A stretch of 64,000 nucleotides of DNA from Homoserinimonas sp. (GCA_023957835.1 JAMLGP010000001.1:1-64000), one strand, 5' to 3'. Counted from the first letter of the stretch, positions 8,039 to 17,369 are shown. The notes: generated by a model not told the origin, from the letters alone. Translations and numbers: made by a program.

Positions 8039-9276
8039 TGCAGTACCCACAATTCCACCTCGTCTCCTTCGCGTACTTCAAGTTGCTCTTCGGGAACCAG
8101 TGCAAGGCCCTGTGCCTTTGCAAGATTTGCCACCAGGAAGGATCCGGAGCCTCCGCTGCTTGCCGGGCGAACCTCCGGGCGTCCGTCGGGTCGAGTCTGA
8201 ATCCGTACCGGCATGAACTGCACCCGACCAGGGATTGATTTCCAGGCCTCTGCCGCGATTGCCGGGACTGCGCTCCTAAGCAGGTCATCTCGTCCCTGCA
8301 GCTTCATTAGAGCAGGGCGAACAAAGGCTTCGAAGGAGACGAACACGCTCACCGGGTTTCCGGGAAGGGTAATGATCGGAGTTCCGCTTGGGAGCAGTCC
8401 GAAGCCCTGCGGCTTTCCGGGCTGCATCCGCACGGTACCGAACCACACCCCGATCGGAGCGAGCACGGCCTTGACCACGTCGTAGGCTCCGACACTCACT
8501 CCGCCAGAAGTGACAATCAGGTCCAGCTCACCGGTGATTCGCTCGATCATTGCAACGAACTCGCCCGGATCGTCTCCTGTTGAACCGAGCAGCACCGGCT
8601 CCCCTCCGGCTTCTGTGACGAGTCCAGCAAGCAGGGTCGAATTCGAATCGTGGATCTGGCCGAATTCGAGGGCAGAGCCGGGCGGCCTCAGTTCGCTGCC
8701 GGTGGAGAGGATGCCGACTCGCGGTGCCGGTCGAACTTTGACGGTTCCTGCGCCGCCGGCCGCGGCAGCGGAGAGTTGCCGGGCGCCGAGCAGGGACCCC
8801 GCCGAAAGAATCAGTTCACCGGTTCGAACATCGGTACCCGCCCGTCTGATGTGAGCCGCGGGGGCGGGGACGACTCTAACGGCAACGTTCTCAGTGCCGC
8901 GGTCAGTATCCTCGACCGGTACAACGCTGTCGGCTCCGGCGGGAATTGGGGCTCCGGTCATGATTCTCGCGGCTGTACCGGCAGCTACAGTCGGAGTCTT
9001 CGAAGTTCCTGCCGGCAAATCTTCGATGACCCTGAGTTTCACAGGGGCAGCATCGCTCGCGCCGATCAGGTCCTCTCGGCGCACCGCGTAACCATCCATT
9101 GCCGAGTTATCAAAATTGGGCACGTCTACCGCTGCAGGCAGATCGCCAGCGAGTGTCCGCCCGAGTGCCTCAGAAAGGGGAACTTCCAGGACTTCGAGGG
9201 ATTCAAAAGCCGAAAGAACTCGGTTTCGGTGCTCTTCGATGCTCAGACTCCGCGGCGAGGCTACGGAGTCTTTCAT
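8035..9276 (-). CDS. moeA: molybdopterin molybdenumtransferase
   Basis: A 413-aa MoeA, the usual length, which inserts molybdenum into adenylylated molybdopterin. It starts with the helical N-terminal domain (SIEEHRNRVLSAF, then PNFDNSAMDGYAVR). It continues with the MPT-binding MoCF domain (LIVTSGGVSVGAYDVVK and MQPGKPQGFG, then ITLPGNPVSVFVSFEAFVRP) and ends in the MoeA C-terminal beta domain. Together with moaC it forms a minus-strand operon divergent from the mod operon at 9366. Confidence 0.94.
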   Translation of the reverse strand: MKDSVASPRSLSIEEHRNRVLSAFESLEVLEVPLSEALGRTLAGDLPAAVDVPNFDNSAMDGYAVRREDLIGASDAAPVKLRVIEDLPAGTSKTPTVAAGTAARIMTGAPIPAGADSVVPVEDTDRGTENVAVRVVPAPAAHIRRAGTDVRTGELILSAGSLLGARQLSAAAAGGAGTVKVRPAPRVGILSTGSELRPPGSALEFGQIHDSNSTLLAGLVTEAGGEPVLLGSTGDDPGEFVAMIERITGELDLIVTSGGVSVGAYDVVKAVLAPIGVWFGTVRMQPGKPQGFGLLPSGTPIITLPGNPVSVFVSFEAFVRPALMKLQGRDDLLRSAVPAIAAEAWKSIPGRVQFMPVRIQTRPDGRPEVRPASSGGSGSFLVANLAKAQGLALVPEEQLEVREGDEVELWVLQ

Positions 9277-9335
9277 GCTTCCAACTCTAGCCAGTTGAAG
9301 TTGCGCTTATGGTTGCGGCCGGAATTGGTAATTCA

Positions 9336-9358
9336 TTCCGCAAATGCGGAACTATACT
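9336..9358 (+). promoter_or_regulatory. leaderless mod-operon promoter with operator-like palindrome
   Basis: A perfect inverted repeat TTCCGCA-AA-TGCGGAA (9336-9351) lies directly before TATACT (9353-9358), a near-consensus -10 element. The ATG of the HTH-Mop gene begins at 9366, seven bases after the hexamer, which places the transcription start at or next to the ATG. No Shine-Dalgarno is present. The palindrome occupies the -35 to -10 spacer, so a bound protein would block polymerase. It is a likely operator for the molybdate-responsive regulator encoded immediately downstream. Confidence 0.55.
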
Positions 9359-9365
9359 CAATATT

Positions 9366-9767
9366 ATGACGAGTTTTAGGATCAGTGAGGCTGCAGAGCT
9401 ATTGGGTGTGAGCGATGACACCGTCCGCAGACTGGTTTCGGCCGGCGAATTGAAAGCCGGCAAGGATGAAGCGGGGCGCCAGTCGATAGAAGGCGGCGAA
9501 CTCGCGCTCTGGTCCAAACGTCAGGCCACTGCTCCAGAACTGGGCGAGAGCATTGGCAGCAGTGCGAGGAACCGTCTGGTGGGGCTCGTAACTGCGATTA
9601 AGTCCGACGAGGTCATGTCTCAGGTCGAACTGCAGTGCGGCCGCTATCGGATCGTCTCCCTCATGTCGACTGAAGCAGTTCGCGATTTGAAGCTTGAGAT
9701 CGGCTCTCTCGCAGTCGCAGTCATCAAAGCAACCATGGTCATTGTCGAATCCCCTAAGGAGTCCTGA
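9366..9767 (+). CDS. molybdate-responsive regulator, HTH plus Mop/TOBE domain
   Basis: A 133-aa protein. Residues 1-50 form an excisionase/MerR-like winged helix (FRISEAAELLGVSDDTVRRL). Residues about 63-130 form one molybdopterin-binding (Mop/TOBE) domain with the typical SARNRLVGLVTAIKSDEVMSQ, then VSLMSTEAVRDL and VIKATMVIVE. Such small HTH-TOBE proteins act as ModE-like sensors of molybdate in actinobacteria. The start at 9366 fits both the domain boundary and the leaderless promoter. A 19-codon upstream extension would overlap the promoter and is rejected. It sits directly before modA and is probably autoregulatory. Confidence 0.85.
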   Translation: MTSFRISEAAELLGVSDDTVRRLVSAGELKAGKDEAGRQSIEGGELALWSKRQATAPELGESIGSSARNRLVGLVTAIKSDEVMSQVELQCGRYRIVSLMSTEAVRDLKLEIGSLAVAVIKATMVIVESPKES

Positions 9768-9768
9768 A

Positions 9769-10575
9769 TTGAATTTTCGCAACCACACGGACGCAATGCG
9801 CTCAGTCCCGGCATCCATTGCCCTGCTGAGCGCGGCCATTCTTCTCGCCGGCTGCGCAACCCCCACCGAGAAGCCTGCTCCGGTCGAGACCGGATCTGCC
9901 CTTACCGGCAGCCTCACCGTCTTCGCCGCGGCCTCGCTCACAGCATCCTTCACCGAACTTGCTGACGAGTTTCACAAGGCCAACCCGCAGGTGACGATCA
10001 ATCCGATTTCCTTCGACGGGTCATCCACTCTGGCCACCCAAATCAACGAGGGTGCCCCTGCCGACGTCTTCGCTTCTGCAGATGAGGCGAACATGGAAAA
10101 GGTCGCCGACGAGGTGGATGGCGCCTCGACGATCTTCGCAGTCAATGTTCTCCAGATTGCGGTTCAGCCGGGAAACCCTCTGGGAATCAGCGGGCTGGCG
10201 GATCTGGCAAAGCCGGGAGTACAGGTAGTTCTTTGCGCCCCGGAAGTTCCATGTGGCAAGGCTTCGCAGTCGATACTGAGCCTTGACGGAATTTTGCTGA
10301 CCCCGGTAAGCGAAGAGCAAAACGTGAAGGCGGTACTCGCCAAGGTGCAGGCGGGTGAAGCGGATGCCGGCCTGGTTTACGTAACGGATGTAACGGCAGC
10401 CGCGGGCGCGGTAGACGGAGTAGACATTGCCGGAACCGAACGGGCGGCCAACTCATATCCGATTGCTGCCCTGAAAGGCTCGGCCAACAAAGACGTTGCG
10501 AAGGCATTTGTCGAGTTCGTGCTGTCCGCCAGGGGCCAGGCGATTCTGGCGAAGTACGGGTTTATGGCCCCGTGA
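9769..10575 (+). CDS. modA: molybdate ABC transporter substrate-binding lipoprotein
   Basis: A TTG start at 9769 is supported by AAGGAG (9757-9762) at ideal spacing. The next ATG is at 9796. The product is 268 aa. A signal sequence ends in the lipobox LLAGC with the lipidated cysteine at residue 29. The mature part shows the ModA pattern: LTVFAAASLTASFTELADEF, then SFDGSSTLATQINEGAPADVFASAD, CAPEVPCGKA, and GEADAGLVYVTDV. It captures molybdate outside the membrane and delivers it to ModBC. It is one gene after the HTH-Mop regulator. Confidence 0.93.
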   Translation: MNFRNHTDAMRSVPASIALLSAAILLAGCATPTEKPAPVETGSALTGSLTVFAAASLTASFTELADEFHKANPQVTINPISFDGSSTLATQINEGAPADVFASADEANMEKVADEVDGASTIFAVNVLQIAVQPGNPLGISGLADLAKPGVQVVLCAPEVPCGKASQSILSLDGILLTPVSEEQNVKAVLAKVQAGEADAGLVYVTDVTAAAGAVDGVDIAGTERAANSYPIAALKGSANKDVAKAFVEFVLSARGQAILAKYGFMAP

Positions 10576-11390
10576 CCGCGTGGCAGAAGGCGAGCCGTTC
10601 CGCGGGACTCCCGCGAGCGCTGTACTTGCCTGCAGCGCTGGGCTTTGCCCTGCTGTTGCTTCCGGTCCTGGGGCTCCTGGTTCGCGCCGACTGGCCCCAG
10701 GTTCCGGCTGCAATCACCTCCCCTGAGGCGCTGTCTGCGCTTGGGCTTTCCCTGCAAACCGCAACAACTGCGACCTTGCTTTGCGTGATCGTCGGAGTTC
10801 CGCTTGCCCTGTTGATTGCGAGATCATCACAGCGCACGGCTGGGATTCTGCGCACCCTCACAACTCTGCCTCTGGTTATGCCGCCGCTGGTTGGCGGAAT
10901 GGCTTTGCTGTATCTGTTGGGTCGGAACGGTTTGATCGGCGAGTATCTGGATCTGTTCTTCGGCCTGCGCATCCCATTCACGACAACTGCGGTAGTCATA
11001 GCGCAGTCCTTCGTGGCGATGCCGTTCCTGGTGATCTCGGTTGAAGGTTCTCTGCGGACGGCAGGAACCAGGTTCGACTCGGTGGCAGCGACCCTCGGGG
11101 CCAGCCGCTGGCGGATCCTTCGAACGATCACTCTTCCGCTAATCCTCCCCGGTCTGATTTCCGGAATCGTTCTTTGCTTTGCCAGAGCGCTCGGCGAGTT
11201 TGGAGCGACCGCGCTCTTTGCCGGAAACGCCGCCGGTGTAACCCGCACAATGCCGCTGGCAATCTATACGGCGTTCAACGGAGCAGGTGTGGGGGAGGCA
11301 ACAGCGGTGGCCCTGTCACTGCTGCTGATCGTGGTCGCAATAGCGATGCTGCTGCTAATGCGAAGCTGGCGAACTGAGGAGCACTCGTAG
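10572..11390 (+). CDS. modB: molybdate ABC transporter permease
   Basis: A 272-aa permease with about six membrane segments. The coupling motif region reads TLGASRWRILRTITLPLILPGLISG near residues 175-200, the EAA-type loop that contacts ModC. LPLVMPPLVGGMALLYL and ALGEFGATALFAGN are typical of ModB. The GTG start overlaps the modA stop (GTGA), and its stop meets the modC start, so modABC are tightly coupled. Confidence 0.93.
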   Translation: MTAWQKASRSAGLPRALYLPAALGFALLLLPVLGLLVRADWPQVPAAITSPEALSALGLSLQTATTATLLCVIVGVPLALLIARSSQRTAGILRTLTTLPLVMPPLVGGMALLYLLGRNGLIGEYLDLFFGLRIPFTTTAVVIAQSFVAMPFLVISVEGSLRTAGTRFDSVAATLGASRWRILRTITLPLILPGLISGIVLCFARALGEFGATALFAGNAAGVTRTMPLAIYTAFNGAGVGEATAVALSLLLIVVAIAMLLLMRSWRTEEHS

Positions 11391-12400
11391 TGTCTCTCGA
11401 ACTGGATTTTGGAATGCGCAGGGGGGACTTCAGTCTCGAAACCTCGATCAGGGTTGAAGAAGGGGAATTGCTCGCCGTGATGGGGCCGAACGGCTCGGGA
11501 AAGTCCAGTCTGCTTCAGGCGATTGCCGGACTTCTTCCAATAAATTCCGGATCGATCAGCTGCTATGGCCGGATTCTGGCGAGCGCAAAGGACGGGGTTC
11601 ACCTTTCTCCTCAGCTTCGAAAAGTGGGCCTGCTCAGTCAGGAGCCGCTGCTCTTTCCGCACCTGACCGCACTCGCCAACGTCTCCTACGGGATTAGCAA
11701 GCGTGGGCCAGCACGCAGGGAGACCGCCGCTAACTGGCTTACCCAAGTGGGCCTTGAGGGGCTGGAAGATCGGAAGCCGAACCAGCTATCCGGCGGCCAG
11801 AAGCAAAGAGTTGCAATCGCCAGAGCTCTGGCTGCCCAGCCGGAGGTGCTCCTGCTGGATGAGCCGCTTGCCTCGCTGGATGTGGAGACGGCTTCTGCGG
11901 CGAGAACTCTGCTCAGGCAGAAGTTGCGGGAATTCAATAAGCCTTCGATCCTGGTAACTCACGATGCGGTGGATGCGATAGTCATGGCCGATAAGGTCGC
12001 AATTCTCGAAGAGGGAAGACTCACAGATTTTGGGCCCGTTTCGCAAGTTCTGGGTAAGCCCGTTCGACCTTTTGCCGCATCGGTTGCCGGACTGAATCTG
12101 CTTTCCGACGAGTCAACAGGCGGAAGAGGCTGGATGTCCTTCCCGCAAAACGCGGCGAGGCTTGAGGGTGCGAAAGATGCCCTGCCAGGCAAATCGAGCC
12201 GGAAGTTCAGCGGAGCAATCGCATCGATCGAGCCAGCAGCCGGCGGGGTCAAACTGCGATTAGCACAGCCTCAGATTTCGGTAGAGATCCCGGCGAGGGA
12301 ACTGCTTGAACGCAGACTGGAAATTGGTCAATCGGTAGAACTCACGGTCGCCGGAGAATTTGTCACGGTCTATCCGGACCGAACTATCCGGGGGCAATGA
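11390..12400 (+). CDS. modC: molybdate ABC transporter ATPase
   Basis: A 336-aa ATPase. Walker A GPNGSGKSS is at residues 32-40, the signature LSGGQKQRVAIARALA follows around residue 137, then Walker B VLLLDEPLASLD and the switch histidine in LVTHD. Residues about 265-330 form a C-terminal TOBE domain (SGAIASIEPAAGGVKLRL) usual for ModC. The GTG start overlaps the end of modB by one base. It powers molybdate import. Confidence 0.93.
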   Translation: MSLELDFGMRRGDFSLETSIRVEEGELLAVMGPNGSGKSSLLQAIAGLLPINSGSISCYGRILASAKDGVHLSPQLRKVGLLSQEPLLFPHLTALANVSYGISKRGPARRETAANWLTQVGLEGLEDRKPNQLSGGQKQRVAIARALAAQPEVLLLDEPLASLDVETASAARTLLRQKLREFNKPSILVTHDAVDAIVMADKVAILEEGRLTDFGPVSQVLGKPVRPFAASVAGLNLLSDESTGGRGWMSFPQNAARLEGAKDALPGKSSRKFSGAIASIEPAAGGVKLRLAQPQISVEIPARELLERRLEIGQSVELTVAGEFVTVYPDRTIRGQ

Positions 12401-12412
12401 GAGAATTTAGCT

Positions 12413-13009
12413 GTGGAGACCGCCAGAGCGACGCGCCCGCTGGGACTTGCGATTTCCCTGATAGTTTTCGCGGCGATTGGAACTTACGCCGCCTTCTCGC
12501 TTGTGATGGACAAGATTGAGCTTCTGGAGCATCCGAATACTTCACTGAACTGCGATTTGAGCGTTCTGGTTGCCTGCAGCACGAACCTCAACTCGGTTCA
12601 GGGCCAAATCTTCGGCTTCCCCAACCCGGTACTGGGACTTATCTTCTGGCCGGCAGTCGGTGTCGTCGGAGTAGCAATTCTGGCGGGTGCCAAATTCGCA
12701 GGGTGGTTTTGGGCACTGTTCAGTCTTGCGGTCACCGGCGCCTTCGCTCTGGTTGCCTGGTTTGTCACCGAGAGCATCTTCACGCTCAGGGTCCTCTGCC
12801 CCTGGTGCATGGTGACCTGGCTTGTGACCATTCCGCTGTTCTTTCTGGTCGTGCTTTACACCTTCGGCAGATCAGCCCTCCCTCTGCCGACGCAGGTGCG
12901 CTCCTTCTCGAACAGGCTCTTTTCCTGGGTGCCGCTACTCAGCCTGGTTTGCTACCTCGTGATCGCAGTGCTCGCTCAGTGGCAGCTGGATGTGCTGAAC
13001 AATCTCTAG
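12413..13009 (+). CDS. vitamin K epoxide reductase (VKOR) family protein
   Basis: A 198-aa membrane protein with five hydrophobic segments. The loop cysteines are C47 (LNCDLS) and C55 (VACSTN), and the quinone-site pair is in LCPWC, C129 and C132. This is the complete set used by bacterial VKOR to reoxidise a DsbA-like partner and pass electrons to quinone, forming disulfides in secreted proteins. It lies 12 bp after modC, so it may be carried on the mod transcript. No DsbA partner is in the window. Confidence 0.9.
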   Translation: METARATRPLGLAISLIVFAAIGTYAAFSLVMDKIELLEHPNTSLNCDLSVLVACSTNLNSVQGQIFGFPNPVLGLIFWPAVGVVGVAILAGAKFAGWFWALFSLAVTGAFALVAWFVTESIFTLRVLCPWCMVTWLVTIPLFFLVVLYTFGRSALPLPTQVRSFSNRLFSWVPLLSLVCYLVIAVLAQWQLDVLNNL

Positions 13010-13017
13010 AAGTTGAT

Positions 13018-14444
13018 GTGCTCACGGCAAAGCGGACTGTATTTCTAACCGGTCCAACCGGCTCAATTGGTTTCGCCACCTTGCGCGAATTGCTTGAGCG
13101 CCGAAACCGCTTCGACATTTCCTGCTTGCACACGACACTCCGGCTGCGCACAAGGCGATGAAGAAACTCGGCCAGGAGCCGGGCCTGAAGATCGTCTGGG
13201 GAGACCTGAGGGACTACGAAGCCGTGCTTGAGTGCGTAACCGGGGCGGACATCATCCTGCACACGGCGGCCCTCATTTCTCCGGCAGCAGACCGGGATCC
13301 GGTTGCCGCAAAGGAGATCAACGTCGGCTCGATTCAGAACATTCTGCGCGCAACAAAGGCTCAGCCAGAGCCGGATGCCGTGAAACTTGTCACTATCGGC
13401 TCGGTCGCAATGACCGGCAGCAGGCTGCCTCCTTTGCACTGGGGGAGAATCGGCGACCCGATTCATCCGTCAATTTTCGACTACTACGCGATCAGCAAGA
13501 TCGAGGCGGAAAGACTCGTTCTGGAGTCGGGGCTCAAGCACTGGGTGTCGCTGCGGCAGACCTTCATTTGCATTCCGGACCTGCTGAGCCTGCTGCATCC
13601 GATCTTCTTCCACCAGCCGCTCAACACCCAGTTCGAATTCGTTACAGCAGCCGATTCCGGTCGGCTAATGGCCAATGCCTGCGAAGAGAGCGTTCCGGAA
13701 AGCTTCTGGCGCCGCGTCTACAACATCGGCGGCGGGCGGGCCTGCCGAGTCGACTATCTGAGCTACATGGATCGGACTTTCGGGGTCCTTCACCTGGGAT
13801 CGGTCAGGCAGCTAACCAGACGCAACTGGTTTGCGCTGCGCAACTTCCACTGCCAGTGGTATCTCGACTCGGATGAACTAGAGGAAGTCCTGCACTTTCG
13901 CCGGGACGGAATGGACGAATATGCAGCACTGGTGGCTGCATCCGCACCCTGGTATTTGCGCATCGGCCTCGGCCGGATCATTCCGCGCAGCCTGATTCGC
14001 GGCCTCGTGATGAAGCGGATGGCGCGAGCACCGGAAGGACCGCTGCACTGGATCGAAACCGATCAGACCGAAAAGGTCGAAGCCTTCTTCGGATCAAAGA
14101 CAGCGTGGGAGCAGATTCCTGACTGGAGCGAACCAATCCCGCAGCCAGGGCTTCCAGTGGCGCTGGACTACGGTTTCGACTCTTCGAAACCCGACTCGCA
14201 ACTCGAGCTGGCCGACCTGCGCTCGGCGGCGAAGTTTCGGGGAGGAGATTGCCTCTCGAATAGCTTCTCAAAGGGTCGGGTCCATTCGAAGGTGCTCTGG
14301 AAGTGCCAGGCCGGACACGAATTCGAGACAACCGCCTACACCGTGCTTAGAGCGGGTCACTGGTGCCCGGACTGCCAGCTGCCTCCGTGGAAGCCGACGT
14401 CGGAGCAGACCGGGAACAAGTTTCTCGCTCAGATCCTCGAGTAA
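13018..14444 (+). pseudogene. SDR-type NAD-dependent epimerase with zinc-ribbon tail, frameshifted
   Basis: The 5' part (GTG 13018, nine bases after the VKOR stop) encodes the Rossmann start RTVFLTGPTGSIGFATLREL. Near 13123 the coding frame moves by -1. The downstream frame continues AHDTPAAHKAMKKLGQEPGL, then WGDLRDYEAVLECVTGADII and the YxxxK motif YYAISKIEAE. One missing G after TGCTT would explain it. The C-terminal ~75 aa add a separate domain (SAAKFRGGDCLSNSFSKGRV, then WKCQAGHEFE and WCPDCQ), a four-cysteine/His zinc-binding module. The break could be true decay or an assembly error, because everything else is intact. The substrate is unknown. Confidence 0.7.
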
Positions 14445-14463
14445 CCCCGAGGGGAATCGACTC

Positions 14464-17286
14464 TTAGCTGCAGCCGCTCGTGCTGCCGCAGCTCTCGCAG
14501 ACGTAACAGGATCCGGACGGGCGCATCTTGACTCCGCAGGTGAGGCAAAGCGGAGCGTCCGCAACCAGTCCTTGCTTCATTTCAAGCAATTGCGCGCTCG
14601 AGTGGACCGCGGCTTCTTCGTCCTTCGGCTTGCTTGCCGCCGCTGGTGCCACAGGAGCAGCGCTCACCGGTTCAGCCTCCGCCTCAATGAACTGTTCCGC
14701 CTCCGATGCCTGGCTGCTCGGGTAGCCGCCGGAATCCAGAGCCGCAGACCGCTCCGCGGTAGTGAAGATCCCCATTGCCGCCCGAGTCTCGTAGGGCAGG
14801 TAATCCAGGGCGAGTCGGCGGAAGATGTAGTCCATCATCGATTGAGCAATCCGGATGTCCGGGTCGTCGGTCATTCCGGAAGGCTCAAAGCGCAAGTTGG
14901 TGAACTTCTCGACGAAGCTCGTCAGCGGCACTCCGTACTGCAGTCCGATCGAGACCGCAATCGAGAACGCGTCCATGACTCCGGCGAGGGTAGAGCCCTG
15001 CTTTCCGAGCCGCAGGAAGATCTCGCCGAGACCGTTGTCCGGGTAGGAGCCTGCAGTCAAATAGCCCTGAGCGCCCGCAACTTCGAACGAAGTGGTGACC
15101 GACGGCCGCGACTTCGGCAGGCGCTTTCGCACCGGAGTGCTCAGGTGGGTGGATTCGACTTCCTTTGATTTTGCCTTCGCGTCGGAAAGCGGCTGGCCTA
15201 CCTTGCAGTTGTCGCGGTAAATGGCCAGCGCCTTGAGTCCGAGCTTCCAGCCCTCCATGTAGACCTCTTCGACGTCTTCCACGGTGGCGGTCTCAGGCAG
15301 ATTCACGGTTTTGGAGATCGCTCCGGAAAGGAACGGCTGCACTGCGGCCATCATCCTCACGTGCCCCATCGGTGCAATCGAGCGAGCGCCCATTGCGGTG
15401 TCGAAGATCTCGTAGTGCTCGAGCTTGAGGCCGGGAGCGTCGATTACGTGGCCGTGCTCGGAAATGTGGGCGACGATAGCCTCAACGGTCTCCTCCGCAT
15501 AGCCGAGCCTGCGCAGCGCACGCGGAATCGTCTGGTTCACGATCTGCAGCGAGCTGCCGCCGACGAGCTTCTTGAACTTGACCAGCGAGAAGTCCGGCTC
15601 GATTCCGGTCGTGTCGCAGTCCATCATGAAGCCGATGGTTCCGGTCGGCGCGAGGACGCTCGCCTGGGCGTTGCGCCATCCGCTCTCCACTCCGATCTCG
15701 ATCGACTTCTTCCACTCCCTTGCTGCCCGATCCTTAATCGAGGCATCCATTTGTCCGAGAGTCTTGAGTTTGTCGTTTGCGGCTTCGTGCTTTCGCATTA
15801 CTCGCTCGTGTGCGCTCGCGTTGCGGGCGTAGCCGGCGTAGGGGCCGACGATTCCGGCGAGCTCCGCAGAGCGGCGGTACGAGGTTCCGGTCATTAGTGA
15901 AGTGATCGAAGCGGCCAGAGCGCGACCGCCGTCAGAGTCGTAACCGTGGCCGGTGGCCATGAGCAGCGCTCCGAGGTTCGCGTAGCCGATTCCGAGCTGC
16001 CGGTAATCGCGCGTGTTGCGCCCGATCGCCTCGGTCGGGAAGTCCGCAAAGCAAATCGAAATATCCATCGCTGTGATGATGAGCTCGACTGCGGCCACAA
16101 AACCGTCAACATCGAAGCTGTCGTCCTCCTTGAGGAAGGCGAGCAGGTTGAGCGAAGCGAGGTTGCAGGAGGAGTTGTCGAGCGACATGTACTCCGAGCA
16201 CGGGTTTGAGGCGTTGATCCTGCCCGATTCCGGGTTGGTGTGCCAGTCGTTGATCGTGTCGTCGTACTGGATTCCGGGGTCTGCGCAGGCCCAGGCCGCC
16301 TGAGCCATTTCGCGGAACAACTGCTTCGCCTTTACGGTCTCGATCGTCCGGCCGTCGGCGCGCGCCGTGAGGTTGAAGTCGCCGTCTGCCTCGGCCGCCT
16401 GCATGAACTCGTCGCTGACTCGCACTGAGTTGTTCGCGTTCTGGTACTGGACGGAGACGATGTCCTTTCCGCCCAGATCCATGTCGAATCCGGCATCGCG
16501 AAGCACCCTGATCTTGTCTTCCTCGCGCACCTTGGTTTCGATGAATTCCCGGATGTCCGGGTGGGCGACATCCAAAACCACCATCTTGGCCGCGCGCCTG
16601 GTTGCCCCGCCCGACTTGATGGTGCCGGCGCTCGCATCGGCTCCGCGCATGAACGAGACCGGACCGCTCGCGGTTCCGCCGGAGGAAAGCAGTTCGGCGG
16701 AGGAGCGGATGCGTGAGAGATTGACTCCCGAACCCGAGCCGCCCTTGAAGATCACTCCCTCTTCTCGGTACCAGTTGAGGATTGAGTCCATGGTGTCATC
16801 CACCGAAAGGATGAAGCACGCGCTCACCTGCTGGGGAGATTCGGTTCCGACGTTGAACCAGACCGGCGAATTGAAGGAGAATGCCTGGTGCAGGAGCAGC
16901 CAGGTGAGCTCTTCGCCGAACACTTCCGCGTCCTTAGGGGTTGCGAAATAACCGTTTTCGAGCCCTGCCGCGACGTATTTGTTGACAACCCGATCGATTA
17001 GCTGGCGGAGGCTCGATTCGCGCTGCGCAGTGCCGACCGCCCCGCGGAAGTACTTGGTGGTGACGATGGTTGAGGCGTTTAGCGACCAGGAGACGGGGAA
17101 TTCAGCTCCCGGCTGGGAGAAGATGGTTTCTCCGGTCTTCCAGTTGGTTTGCTCGATGTCCCGCTTTTCCCACTCGACTTCGTCGTAGGGGTGCACGCCC
17201 TCCGTGCTGAATCGGCGCTTGATGCTCAGCCCGCCCTTGGTACCGTTCGAAGACGACGCCCGGCCGGTTCGCTGCTGCATGCTCAT
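14464..17286 (-). CDS. nrdJ: adenosylcobalamin-dependent ribonucleotide reductase (class II)
   Basis: A 940-aa enzyme that reduces ribonucleotides using adenosylcobalamin and needs no oxygen. The catalytic loop NPCSEYM (N361, C363, E365) carries the thiyl-radical cysteine. C157 (SACFIL) and C374 (SSCNLAS) are the redox pair region. ATP-type and catalytic barrel motifs are continuous to about residue 720. The tail has CLTCGVKMRPSGSCYVCESCG, the Cys-rich zinc-like and redox C-terminus of this subclass. The start has GGGGAAAA upstream. A B12 importer and an adenosyltransferase are encoded next door. Two NrdR-like boxes lie in its promoter. Confidence 0.95.
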   Translation of the reverse strand: MSMQQRTGRASSSNGTKGGLSIKRRFSTEGVHPYDEVEWEKRDIEQTNWKTGETIFSQPGAEFPVSWSLNASTIVTTKYFRGAVGTAQRESSLRQLIDRVVNKYVAAGLENGYFATPKDAEVFGEELTWLLLHQAFSFNSPVWFNVGTESPQQVSACFILSVDDTMDSILNWYREEGVIFKGGSGSGVNLSRIRSSAELLSSGGTASGPVSFMRGADASAGTIKSGGATRRAAKMVVLDVAHPDIREFIETKVREEDKIRVLRDAGFDMDLGGKDIVSVQYQNANNSVRVSDEFMQAAEADGDFNLTARADGRTIETVKAKQLFREMAQAAWACADPGIQYDDTINDWHTNPESGRINASNPCSEYMSLDNSSCNLASLNLLAFLKEDDSFDVDGFVAAVELIITAMDISICFADFPTEAIGRNTRDYRQLGIGYANLGALLMATGHGYDSDGGRALAASITSLMTGTSYRRSAELAGIVGPYAGYARNASAHERVMRKHEAANDKLKTLGQMDASIKDRAAREWKKSIEIGVESGWRNAQASVLAPTGTIGFMMDCDTTGIEPDFSLVKFKKLVGGSSLQIVNQTIPRALRRLGYAEETVEAIVAHISEHGHVIDAPGLKLEHYEIFDTAMGARSIAPMGHVRMMAAVQPFLSGAISKTVNLPETATVEDVEEVYMEGWKLGLKALAIYRDNCKVGQPLSDAKAKSKEVESTHLSTPVRKRLPKSRPSVTTSFEVAGAQGYLTAGSYPDNGLGEIFLRLGKQGSTLAGVMDAFSIAVSIGLQYGVPLTSFVEKFTNLRFEPSGMTDDPDIRIAQSMMDYIFRRLALDYLPYETRAAMGIFTTAERSAALDSGGYPSSQASEAEQFIEAEAEPVSAAPVAPAAASKPKDEEAAVHSSAQLLEMKQGLVADAPLCLTCGVKMRPSGSCYVCESCGSTSGCS

Positions 17287-17318
17287 TCGTTTTCCCCTAA
17301 CCCAGAGACCTCAAACCG

Positions 17319-17334
17319 CCCCTAGATGTAGCGA
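17319..17334 (-). promoter_or_regulatory. putative NrdR box (proximal)
   Basis: The 16-mer on the plus strand, CCCCTAGATGTAGCGA, matches the NrdR box (ACACTATATATAGTGT) at 10 of 16 positions. On its own it is weak. Its centre is 32 bp from the stronger box at 17351-17366, the same-face spacing typical of tandem NrdR boxes. Confidence 0.45.
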
Positions 17335-17350
17335 CGGTCAGACTATTGAA

Positions 17351-17366
17351 TCACCATATCTAGTGG
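17351..17366 (-). promoter_or_regulatory. putative NrdR box (distal)
   Basis: The core CACCATATCTAGTG (17352-17365) is a near palindrome. Its complement, CACTAGATATGGTG, matches 12 of 14 core positions of the NrdR consensus. It lies about 65 bp upstream of the nrdJ start. NrdR represses ribonucleotide reductase genes when dATP is high. Confidence 0.6.
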
Positions 17367-17369
17367 GCT

